Shown one piece after another: positions 9,532-16,458 of a stretch of DNA of 38,310 nucleotides. Positions within the stretch are counted from its first letter, which is position 1; every line of letters begins with the position of its first letter. The notes under the pieces are model-generated. The model made no database searches, was not told the origin of the DNA, and was given only the letters and a program-made list of their open reading frames with translations. The translations under genes were made by a program, and so were the position numbers. The DNA comes from a virus, in IMG/VR virus record IMGVR_UViG_3300045994_000296, positions 1 to 38,310 of that record; one strand, 5' to 3'.

Positions 9532-9788
9532 CTATTGCCCATCACTAGATTGAATGCGTCAGGCAGATTGGCAAGATCAAGTAATTCATCCAGCTTGGAC
9601 TCTGTCATCTCAGGGTAATTGCGCTGTAATGACATCAGCACAATGTCTGCCATCACCAGCATATCTGCGCCTTTTTCCTTTCCGGAAAACAGGTCTTTGT
9701 ACTTGCGTACACAGGCCATCGGTACAGGCGGGGCGATGAATGTTTCGCCGCCCAGAATCAGTTCTTTACCAGCAATCAATTTGGCCAT
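9486..9788 (-). CDS. Tail assembly chaperone (G part), 100 aa
   Basis: This small protein lies directly after the tail tube gene and opens MAKLIAGKELILGGETF. It has the fold pattern of phage tail assembly chaperones: a short beta start, then helices with YKDLFSGKEKGADMLVMADIVLMSLQ-type spacing. Its last codons hold a five-G run at 9513-9509 (minus strand) that can move ribosomes into the -1 frame and extend it by the T part. The unshifted product ends SGEAPAASQ. It probably binds the tape measure protein before tail tube polymerisation. Confidence 0.82.
   Translation of the reverse strand: MAKLIAGKELILGGETFIAPPVPMACVRKYKDLFSGKEKGADMLVMADIVLMSLQRNYPEMTESKLDELLDLANLPDAFNLVMGNSGTENQSGEAPAASQ
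9509..9513 (-). promoter_or_regulatory. Candidate -1 ribosomal slippery site in the tail chaperone gene
   Basis: On the minus strand the zero-frame codons read TCG GGG GAA, a run of five G. A tRNA-Gly paired to GGG can re-pair with GGG one base back, and the -1 frame is then open to 9202. It lies in the roughly 50-base overlap of the two open frames, between the -1 frame stop at 9532-9534 and the zero-frame stop at 9486. No classical X-XXY-YYZ heptamer is present. Confidence 0.5.
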
Positions 9789-9790
9789 GA

Positions 9791-10528
9791 TCAGTTAGCA
9801 ATCGAGATTTCGCCCAGGGAATCGCTGTCATCTACCATCGCCTCAAAATCAAAGTTGGGGATGGTAAAATCTTCGATCTTGGTCGCCAGCAATGACAGTT
9901 TTGAGCTCACCAACTTGTTTAGCTTTACCGTTTTTGTCTTGCCGTTGAAGGTCTGGGTGAAGATACCCATAAAGGTTACAGTCGTACCAACTGGCTTATT
10001 TTGCAGGGCGATTCGGCGACCGCCGGTAGCGCTGGTATAGGTATAGTCAACCAGCACATTCACTGCATTATCGGTGGCATTGAAAGTGTAGCTCCCAAAA
10101 GCGTCACAGCTATATTCGCCGACTGCTGGCGTGGTAGTTACTTTCTTAAACGGAACACCGGTTTCGGCATGCACTACGCCAAGATCTGTACCGAAAGTGG
10201 CGACATGAGTAAGAACAACTGCACCGGCAGCAATAGCATGCGCTTCATCACTGGCCGTCAGCAGCTGGCCATCAATTGCCGTCTGACCAAAGAACACTTC
10301 ATTCAGGACATCTGCATTGAATCGCGCCACGGTTACCTTGCCGGTAACTTTTGCAGTACCACGCGCGATGATCGCGGCCAGATTGCCATCACCATACAGC
10401 GTCTTGGTCGTGAACTGCATATCCAGCGCCACGTCTTGCAACTTCGCCAGCTTGCGTGGGGTACCGTCAGAACCAATTACATAAAATGCACCAGCGCCAA
10501 ATACTTCCATACCCTGTTTAGTGCCCAT
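9791..10528 (-). CDS. Major tail tube protein, 245 aa
   Basis: This is an all-beta-looking protein of the tail-tube size class. It opens MGTKQGMEVFGAGAFYVIGSDGTPRK and has strand-rich text such as VTGKVTVARFNADVLNEVFFGQ and TVTFMGIFTQTFNGKTKTVKL. A GGRRIALQNKPVG loop is also visible. It lies between the tail terminator gene and the tail chaperone, the standard place for the tube protein of siphoviruses. The assignment rests on order, size and composition; no single motif is diagnostic. Confidence 0.8.
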   Translation of the reverse strand: MGTKQGMEVFGAGAFYVIGSDGTPRKLAKLQDVALDMQFTTKTLYGDGNLAAIIARGTAKVTGKVTVARFNADVLNEVFFGQTAIDGQLLTASDEAHAIAAGAVVLTHVATFGTDLGVVHAETGVPFKKVTTTPAVGEYSCDAFGSYTFNATDNAVNVLVDYTYTSATGGRRIALQNKPVGTTVTFMGIFTQTFNGKTKTVKLNKLVSSKLSLLATKIEDFTIPNFDFEAMVDDSDSLGEISIAN

Positions 10529-10543
10529 TTCAAATCTCCTTGA

Positions 10544-11008
10544 TTAAAAAACTACCGGCACAGAGGGCGCGGCTTCATTGCATAAATACTTGATTTCAAA
10601 TTTAAGCTTGGCGACTACAGTCGGTGTTTCTCCGGTAAAGTCGTCAAGAATTTCCGTTCCGACCATCGCAACATCACGTGCCAGACCGCCTAGATTCCTG
10701 TCAGCCATCATGGCCTGCTCGACTTGCAGTGAAATAGCATCAACTGCATCCTCTACATCGAAGCTAGTGCGGGTAATCGCATCCACCTCAAACTGAACTG
10801 ATCGCAGCACAATGCGCGATTCAGATTCGTGATCGTTTAAGCTACTTTTATTGCCAAATGAATCACCAACAGTCGTAAGTCGCAAAGCTGGTAGTTGATC
10901 GCTTGCCAACGGATTACCGCGACCAAAAACATTTGCCCCGGTGATCGATAAACCAGTCAGCCTGCTCTTTACTGCATCGCGGATCTGTTTACGCAAATGA
11001 TCGGACAT
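10544..11008 (-). CDS. Tail terminator / tail completion protein (gpU-like position), 154 aa
   Basis: The protein opens MSDHLRKQIRDAVKSRLTGLSITGANVFGRGNP and continues LPALRLTTVGDS. That is the common form of phage tail terminators, an N-terminal helix followed by a beta sheet. Residues 70-140 alternate strand and helix (SVQFEVDAITRTSFDVEDAVD). It starts within the stop of the upstream connector gene (shared base 11008) and precedes the tail tube gene. It should cap the tail tube at the head-proximal end. Confidence 0.75.
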   Translation of the reverse strand: MSDHLRKQIRDAVKSRLTGLSITGANVFGRGNPLASDQLPALRLTTVGDSFGNKSSLNDHESESRIVLRSVQFEVDAITRTSFDVEDAVDAISLQVEQAMMADRNLGGLARDVAMVGTEILDDFTGETPTVVAKLKFEIKYLCNEAAPSVPVVF

Positions 11009-11292
11009 CAGGATTTCTCCAACGGTAAAACAAGCATCCCGTAACCATCCGGCTGTACGGTCGTTATTTTGTAATTAACTCCGCGTACCGTTACGGAATC
11101 GCCACGCTTAACACCAGAAAATTCAGTTGCAATCACCGTCAGCGCAGGCTTATTTCCTTCGACCATACTGAGCGGCTCAAGATAGGTAAGGTCAAACTTG
11201 GCAGAAATCGGCAAGCCTTTCCATTGCACAATCTCACCAAGATGCTTCGCGGAAACTGAATTCACGCGAGATTCCAGCGCAGCGAAGCTCAT
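11008..11292 (-). CDS. Head-tail joining protein (gpFII / Phage_attach-like), 94 aa
   Basis: This small beta protein contains GVKRGDSVTVRGVNYKITTVQPDGYGMLVLPLE. That is the typical C-terminal barrel of head-tail attachment proteins, with an RG..V.. then Y.I..V.PDG.G pattern. It is placed between the DUF2190 head protein and the tail terminator, where lambda gpFII-type connectors are found. It should sit at the portal neck and receive the tail. Confidence 0.75.
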   Translation of the reverse strand: MSFAALESRVNSVSAKHLGEIVQWKGLPISAKFDLTYLEPLSMVEGNKPALTVIATEFSGVKRGDSVTVRGVNYKITTVQPDGYGMLVLPLEKS

Positions 11293-11298
11293 GGCCTA

Positions 11299-11904
11299 TT
11301 ACGCAGAGATCACGCCGAATGTACGCAGCTTTGCTAGGATTGCGTTGATCTTTCCCTTGTTTGCATTGGACAGCGCAACGGCTGATGCAAGGTCTGTTGC
11401 GTTAGCTGTTGCAATATCCGCTTCAGCCGCTTGCGGGCCTTCGGATGCGTCAGTCACTGCCTCGTTAAGTACTACACGAGCGGTGGTATCACCGTTTACT
11501 TTAGCCACTTCCAGCACACCGATCAGGATGCCGACCGTACCGTCTGTATCAACGCGCTTGTTTGTGTCATCCCAATACGCCTTTACGCCTTGGGAACCGG
11601 TCGCGGTGGATAGTGCAGTCAGATCAAATACGCCGCATCGTGCGAACGGGCCTGCTACACCGTTGGCCAAGTCGTTGATGGCAACACCAAAGATGCTACC
11701 TACTTGCGCGCCGTCTCCGGAGCTGACTGCATAGGGTGCGGTCAGGTCAAGCACGTCACCTTCATGGATGTAGTTCGCCGCCATGCCAACGCCGACAAAA
11801 CCAAGCGCTGAGCTGGAGCCAGCATCCCAACCCATTGCCGTTGCGATGCCTGTAAAAGCCAAGCCAGCTAAAAGTGCTAGGCAAATCAATACTAATTTTT
11901 TCAT
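11299..11904 (-). CDS. DUF2190 capsid-associated protein with an N-terminal signal-like segment, 201 aa
   Basis: The start at 11904 has a GGAG ribosome site six bases upstream; a TTG further up is less likely. Residues about 45-145 fit DUF2190 (GDVLDLTAPYAVSSGDG, GSIFGVAINDLA, AYWDD.NKRV), found in capsid decoration or cement proteins. The C-terminal ~45 residues (ANATDLASAVALSNANKGK) resemble head-fibre tails with a helical repeat. Unusually, the first ~23 residues form a perfect signal-peptide or membrane segment (MKKLVLICLALLAGLAFTG). Cement proteins normally lack this. It is encoded right after the capsid protein. Confidence 0.8.
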   Translation of the reverse strand: MKKLVLICLALLAGLAFTGIATAMGWDAGSSSALGFVGVGMAANYIHEGDVLDLTAPYAVSSGDGAQVGSIFGVAINDLANGVAGPFARCGVFDLTALSTATGSQGVKAYWDDTNKRVDTDGTVGILIGVLEVAKVNGDTTARVVLNEAVTDASEGPQAAEADIATANATDLASAVALSNANKGKINAILAKLRTFGVISA

Positions 11905-11961
11905 TTCGTTCTCCAATATTTAGTTTCGGTCAGGCGGCGTTTAGTACGCCGCTATCACGGA

Positions 11962-13992
11962 TTAACCTGCGTAGGCGTTCTTTGCCAGTGTGCGGTGGTC
12001 CAGCGCTTTGACTGCCGCATCCAGACGCACCTTGAACTCCACGCCGTCGATGTCCCAGCCGCCCTGCTGCTCCAGCGTCGGGGTACTAATTCCGTCAAGG
12101 TAGCTGACTTCTATGGTGTCGTGCATCGCCGGGTTGGCACAGCCGAACCAGTTGGTCGAGCTGGATGTGTCCAAACGTGCATCTTCGATGACTTCGAAGG
12201 TGCCACGTACGCTGTTTGGTGTAGTCTTGTCATTATTGGCGCCGACCTCAAATTCAGAGTTTGCCACCACGCGAGCTGTACCGCCCAGCGCCACAGGAAC
12301 CAGCAGCTTGGCCAGCTTTAAGTTCAGCGCACCGCCGCCTGCAGTCTGCTTAGCCATCGCCACGCGCATCGCATCGACCGATGCGGTACTAATTGCGGCT
12401 GCGGTCGGCAGGTTGTTATGACCGGAATGGAACAGCGCCTTGCCGTCTTGCATGGTCGGGTTGCTCGTTAGGATGGCATAGACAAGATCACCTACCGTGC
12501 GGATCGCGGCACGACCCATGCCAAGCGGTATCTTGCTAAATGCATCAAGGTCATCATTGATGATGGCCTGACGGGTCAGCATGAACTTGCGGCCATAGGT
12601 CGCCAGTTGCACAGTCTCACCACGCTCGCCAACAGTGGCAAACTTGTACTCAGCGCCTTCCTTTACCTCAAGGAGCGTGGGGAAGTCGTTCAGACCAACG
12701 CGACGGCCTGCCTTGAAATCGGTCAGCGTGCCAATTGATGTCCACAACTGGAAGGTCTCTTCAGCCTCTTCGTATCCTTTGAGCATGGCCTTCTCTGCCA
12801 CATTCGCCAGCAGTAGCGGGAAGTCGCTGGTAGAAGTAAATGCAGCGGCTACCACTTCCAGCTTGCTCTTACCGCGCACATCCACATGTTCGGCTGACAG
12901 ACATTCGCGGGCCATATCCATCAGTGAATAGCCACGGAACTGGTTGGCACGGTCATCCTTTGCCAAATTAGCACGCGCCATGATGGCGGACTGCATACCG
13001 GCGCGGGCTTTCTCGCGATCGCCTTCCAGCATTACGATGTGCGTGCCGGCGATTGGTGATGCGCCTTTGCCCAGATGCGCGAGCAGCTTGGCATTAGCGT
13101 CCTGCACAGAACAGCTTATGTCATTTTCGCAAGCGGACTGTACTTCGCCGATACCAGCAATGGTGCTGAATTTGGCAAAGGTGGCCTTTATCTCGGTGCG
13201 GCGAGCCGCATCGGCAACCAGCGCAGCATTTGCGGCGGCCTTGATTTGTTCGTCGGTTGCGGCAGCAATTGATGCAGGTGCCGCCGGTTGATTTGCTCCG
13301 GGCATAACGGTCTCCTTGGAGGTTGGTGCGGCGGCTGCCGCGATTACATTGCCGGAAACGCCCGGCAAGGACTTAAACCGCGCAGCCAAAGCGGCGCGAT
13401 CAAAACTGGCGGCCATGGGCATGGCCTGAATGATAGAAGTGACAAAGTTTTCAGCGAGTGCCTGTTCGGCGGTGTACCAGTGGTCTTCACCATCAGTGAG
13501 CAGTGCCAGCATGGCTTCAGTTGTCTGTCCGCTCTTCGCGGCGTAACTGGTAGACATTGCTTGTGCCCAGGTATCAAGCATGTCAGCAAATTCACGCAAA
13601 TCAGCGCTATTTCCTGACGCATAACCCCACGGCGCATGAATCATCATCAGCGCGTTTTCGGCCATCTCGACCGTATCGCCTGCCATAGCAATCAGGCTAG
13701 CGATACTGGCGGCGATGCCATCGATCACAATAGTAGTTACAGCTTTGTGGCGCTTGATGCTGTTATAGATAGCGATACCATCGGAAACAGAACCGCCAAA
13801 TGAGTTGATGCGGATGGTGATCTGCTCGACATCGAGTGCGGAAATTTCGCGCACAAAGTCGCTGGCAACGACAGAATCTCCGTACCAGCTTTCGCCGATG
13901 TCGCCATAGATCAGCACTTCAGCCGATTTCACGCCTTGCGCGGCAGCGCGAGCGCGGATGCTGTACCATTTTTGTGAATTTGCTTGCGGCAT
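11962..13992 (-). CDS. ClpP-like prohead protease fused to the major capsid protein, 676 aa
   Basis: Residues 1-200 form an S14 (ClpP-like) protease. They show the substrate strand SFGGSVSDG at 64-72, catalytic Ser 96 in GIAAS and catalytic His 119 in MMIHAPWG. A linker and scaffold-like part (about 200-370, Ala-rich with PGANQPAAPASIAAA) follows. From about 380 comes a Mu gpT-type major capsid domain (DFPLLLANVAEKAMLKGYEE, GRKFMLTRQAIINDDLDAF, ALFHSGHNNL). Protease, scaffold and capsid are thus one polyprotein that should cut itself during prohead maturation. This arrangement is known in some phages. GAGGAG lies seven bases before the ATG. Confidence 0.93.
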   Translation of the reverse strand: MPQANSQKWYSIRARAAAQGVKSAEVLIYGDIGESWYGDSVVASDFVREISALDVEQITIRINSFGGSVSDGIAIYNSIKRHKAVTTIVIDGIAASIASLIAMAGDTVEMAENALMMIHAPWGYASGNSADLREFADMLDTWAQAMSTSYAAKSGQTTEAMLALLTDGEDHWYTAEQALAENFVTSIIQAMPMAASFDRAALAARFKSLPGVSGNVIAAAAAPTSKETVMPGANQPAAPASIAAATDEQIKAAANAALVADAARRTEIKATFAKFSTIAGIGEVQSACENDISCSVQDANAKLLAHLGKGASPIAGTHIVMLEGDREKARAGMQSAIMARANLAKDDRANQFRGYSLMDMARECLSAEHVDVRGKSKLEVVAAAFTSTSDFPLLLANVAEKAMLKGYEEAEETFQLWTSIGTLTDFKAGRRVGLNDFPTLLEVKEGAEYKFATVGERGETVQLATYGRKFMLTRQAIINDDLDAFSKIPLGMGRAAIRTVGDLVYAILTSNPTMQDGKALFHSGHNNLPTAAAISTASVDAMRVAMAKQTAGGGALNLKLAKLLVPVALGGTARVVANSEFEVGANNDKTTPNSVRGTFEVIEDARLDTSSSTNWFGCANPAMHDTIEVSYLDGISTPTLEQQGGWDIDGVEFKVRLDAAVKALDHRTLAKNAYAG

Positions 13993-14031
13993 GTGTTACT
14001 CCTCAGTCGGTACGGTAGTTTGCTAGGGTCA

Positions 14032-14065
14032 GAGTCTCATTTACAGGGGAAAATGAGACTATTTT
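14032..14065. repeat. 34-bp hairpin repeat, copy 1 (portal-protease junction)
   Basis: This is a perfect match to 15905-15938. It holds a 10-bp inverted repeat, AGTCTCATTT at 14033-14042 and AAATGAGACT at 14051-14060, around an 8-base loop containing AGGGG. It lies in the only long gap between portal and protease/capsid genes and touches the portal stop codon. On the plus strand it ends in ATTTT, so it resembles a terminator for antisense transcripts. For the minus-strand late mRNA it would be a stable intergenic hairpin, perhaps for mRNA processing or differential expression. Confidence 0.85.
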
Positions 14066-15597
14066 CAAACGGTATGGTCTGGCGGTGCGGGAGAGGCTGC
14101 GACCGCCTTCTCGTTTGCTAAATCAGATCCGAATATCAGCTTTCTTTCTTTCACATCCTTACGAAATGCAGCGATCTGCTCCAGTACATCGCGCGGATTC
14201 GCCCCGCGTTTTCTCATTACTTCCACCTCGGAAGCAAAGCCGTCTTGCACCAGCTGATGCCAGGCGTTCGCTTCCTTGAGCGGATCGATCCACGGCATCG
14301 ATTGCGCAACGAATAACGCATCATCTTCGCTATGCTGTTCAATGTCAGTCGGCATACGTACTACGCCGGACAGGTGCGCGGCCAGCACGAACTGCTGCCA
14401 GACTGGCTGCACAAACTGGCCGACGAATTCATCGGTCAGTACGGCGTAATGGATCCACTGCTCGACCAGCTCCTGACGCTGCGCGGAATAGGTGCCGTTA
14501 TAATCGCGTGAAATGCTGGAGTAGCTGCCGCCCAGCCCAGCAGCGACGGCGCGTAACTGGCCTTGCCGGAAGGTGACGACGTTTGGATTTGGACGGTTTG
14601 AGTCGATCAGACCAATCTCTTCGCCAATGCCAAGGTTATCGATGATCGTTCCGGGAGACAGTGACAATTCACGCGGTAAGGCATTGCCGCTGGCATCCCG
14701 CTCGGTTGAGTTAGCTGGATCGTATAAATCTGGTGAGCCTTTTTTTACATAAGCCGTCAGTGCGGCGGCGATCTTTGCCGCTATGCGCTCGGATTCTTCG
14801 TAGTCCTTGATGTCTTCCAGCCGGGTAATCACGCTTGCAAATTCCGACACGCCGCGCATCTGGCCGATGCGGTCTATCGAGGCTAGTTGCAACATGCGCG
14901 ACGCGTCTATCAGCTTCAGGTCATTGGTCTGGGTGAGCGATACACGGTCATTTGGGAAAGTCTTCCAGACATAATAGCCGGTCGGTTTTCCCCAGGTATT
15001 GCGCTGGATTCCCTGGCTGATATTTTTCCCCAAGTCGTCATAACCCATAGGGATCATGTCTGCCTCAAACATCTCCAGCGAAAACGGCACGCGTGAACCG
15101 TGATCCAAAAACTGCACCGGCCCGGTCAGCGACTGGGTAAATACCTCACCGTCACGCAGCCAGCTTTTCGCCATCATGCGCTGAACCTTCGACCAGTGAT
15201 GACGCTGTGTTACTTCTGGGCATAAACACCAATCGCGCCAGGAATCGCGCAGCGCCTTGGCATAGTCGTCGTTGATGCTGCCATCCTTGCGACGCGGTTG
15301 CGGCTCGATACCGATACCGTTTGGCCCGACAACATTGTTGACCAGCGTGCGCAGTGCGCCACGCGCGATGTCATGATTCTGTTCCAGGTTACGCGCCAGC
15401 GTTCGTAGTGCGACGGCGCCTTGACGGACTTGCAAATCAGGAGAGCGCTGATCTTTGGCAAATTTGCGCAGGCGTGACGGCTGTGCGGCTTCATACTGGT
15501 TCAGCACGCGGCGCGCGCTGATGCGTTTCAGACCGGCGGATGGGTTGAAAAATGAAACGAGTTTATCGAAGGGATTCAGTTTGGCGTGTTGTGGCAT
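14065..15597 (-). CDS. Portal protein (lambda gpB / HK97-unlike, phage_portal_2 type), 510 aa
   Basis: The ATG at 15597 is chosen (MPQHAKLNPFDKLVSFFNPS) because it has an AGGA site and overlaps the gpW stop. The longer frame to 15705 lies inside gpW. Family landmarks are RDSWRDWC near residue 120, GEVFTQSL, PGTIIDNLGIGEEIGLID and GSYSSISRDYNGTYSAQRQE, the last typical of lambda-type portals. A protein of this size forms the dodecameric DNA channel and the docking point for terminase. It lies between gpW and the protease/capsid gene. Confidence 0.95.
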   Translation of the reverse strand: MPQHAKLNPFDKLVSFFNPSAGLKRISARRVLNQYEAAQPSRLRKFAKDQRSPDLQVRQGAVALRTLARNLEQNHDIARGALRTLVNNVVGPNGIGIEPQPRRKDGSINDDYAKALRDSWRDWCLCPEVTQRHHWSKVQRMMAKSWLRDGEVFTQSLTGPVQFLDHGSRVPFSLEMFEADMIPMGYDDLGKNISQGIQRNTWGKPTGYYVWKTFPNDRVSLTQTNDLKLIDASRMLQLASIDRIGQMRGVSEFASVITRLEDIKDYEESERIAAKIAAALTAYVKKGSPDLYDPANSTERDASGNALPRELSLSPGTIIDNLGIGEEIGLIDSNRPNPNVVTFRQGQLRAVAAGLGGSYSSISRDYNGTYSAQRQELVEQWIHYAVLTDEFVGQFVQPVWQQFVLAAHLSGVVRMPTDIEQHSEDDALFVAQSMPWIDPLKEANAWHQLVQDGFASEVEVMRKRGANPRDVLEQIAAFRKDVKERKLIFGSDLANEKAVAASPAPPDHTV

Positions 15598-15598
15598 A

Positions 15599-15859
15599 TC
15601 AGTTCCTACCAAACGAATCGCGGCGAACTGGTGCGTTGTTGAAACTCGCCACCGATACTGATAGCCCACCGATTCCTGCTGCGCGGTTGAGTTTGGCAAC
15701 TTCACTGGCGGCGCGGCGCTCCCACTCCAGACGACCGGAACGAATCGCGCCCAGGTCTTCCATTTTCAGCATACGGTCGCCGAAGCGAACCTCTTTCCCT
15801 TCCAGTAGGGCGGATTCAGCAGTCAGATACTTGGCCAGCATGTCGGTAGCGGTGCTCAT
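15599..15859 (-). CDS. gpW-like head completion protein, 86 aa
   Basis: This is a short alpha/beta protein (MSTATDMLAKYLTAESALLEGKEVRFGDRML...) directly upstream of the portal gene, the gpW position of lambda-like phages. The .YL.AE.ALL.GKEV..G.R pattern fits the gpW-like family. An AGGA site lies eight bases before the ATG. It should plug or complete the head before tail joining. The C-terminal tail (NNAPVRRDSFGRN) is basic. Confidence 0.75.
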   Translation of the reverse strand: MSTATDMLAKYLTAESALLEGKEVRFGDRMLKMEDLGAIRSGRLEWERRAASEVAKLNRAAGIGGLSVSVASFNNAPVRRDSFGRN

Positions 15860-15904
15860 TCGGGAATCCTGTTGATTACAAGTTCGCCGAATTTAGTCGT
15901 GCTG

Positions 15905-15938
15905 GAGTCTCATTTACAGGGGAAAATGAGACTATTTT
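15905..15938. repeat. 34-bp hairpin repeat, copy 2 (upstream of gpW)
   Basis: This copy is identical to 14032-14065 over 34 bp, with the same 10-bp stem and 8-base loop. On the plus strand it is followed by six T, giving a plausible rho-independent terminator for plus-strand (antisense) transcription. It overlaps the last codons of the degraded gene at 15932-16189 and lies about 45 bases upstream of gpW. Confidence 0.85.
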
Positions 15939-16189
15939 TTATGCTGTGTAGTCTTGATTCTAGAAAACTCCACATCAGTTCGGATCACAATCTGATCCCT
16001 CGTGATAAATTTCGTCGGTTCCGGAATTTTTGTCCCCGCTTCGGTATTATTTTCGCAGGCGTAAAAAGTTGGCGAGCCATGCATGCCGTTGCGAATCTAT
16101 TGAGCCATTATTTCAGTACCGAAGGCGGCGCAACATTCATCGATAAAGGCTGCGACGGTAGGCATTAAATCGCGCAGCGGCTTACTCAT
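15932..16189 (-). pseudogene. Duplicate of the 85-aa packaging-region gene, interrupted by an amber codon
   Basis: Read from the ATG at 16189, which overlaps the stop of the Mor-like gene, this is an 86-codon frame of exactly the same length as the gene at 19426-19683. The two align end to end. Shared pieces include FIDEC.AAFG near the start, IR.G..G.P.F near the middle and GTK.PEPTK.IT near residue 60. Codon 31 is TAG (16097-16099) where the intact copy has a Ser codon, so only a 30-residue peptide would be made unless the stop is suppressed. Length and reading phase are otherwise preserved, which suggests a recent loss. An assembly error is possible. Confidence 0.75.
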
Positions 16190-16458
16190 CAACCACCTTT
16201 CAAATAACGATAAAACTGCGCCTTGCCAATGCCGTGCTTGCGGCACACCTCTGCCCGGTTGCGCCCGTCAAATTCGCGCAGCACCGATTCGCGCCGGGAG
16301 TCCCTGTCTAGCTTTGCGATATACACGGACTGCCCGCCGAAGTCGCTGCGGATCTGCTTCTCGATCTGTTCGGCGATATTTTCGGTAAACGAGTTTTCTG
16401 CCAGCGTATGCCGTAAAGCTGAAATTATGGTTTTTATCAGGTCGTCGCAGCAGTTCAT
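16189..16458 (-). CDS. Mor/C-family transcription activator-like protein, 89 aa
   Basis: The C-terminal half (DGRNRAEVCRKHGIGKAQFYRYLKG) is a helix-turn-helix of the type closing Mu Mor/C activators. It is preceded by the family's FGGQSVYIAK strand. The N-terminal half is a helical dimerisation-like region. ATG overlaps the large-terminase stop as ATGA, so it is translated with the packaging genes. Mu-type relatives activate middle or late promoters, so a role in late-gene activation is likely but not shown. Mu-family Mor is about 40 residues longer, so this is a short member. Confidence 0.75.
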   Translation of the reverse strand: MNCCDDLIKTIISALRHTLAENSFTENIAEQIEKQIRSDFGGQSVYIAKLDRDSRRESVLREFDGRNRAEVCRKHGIGKAQFYRYLKGG

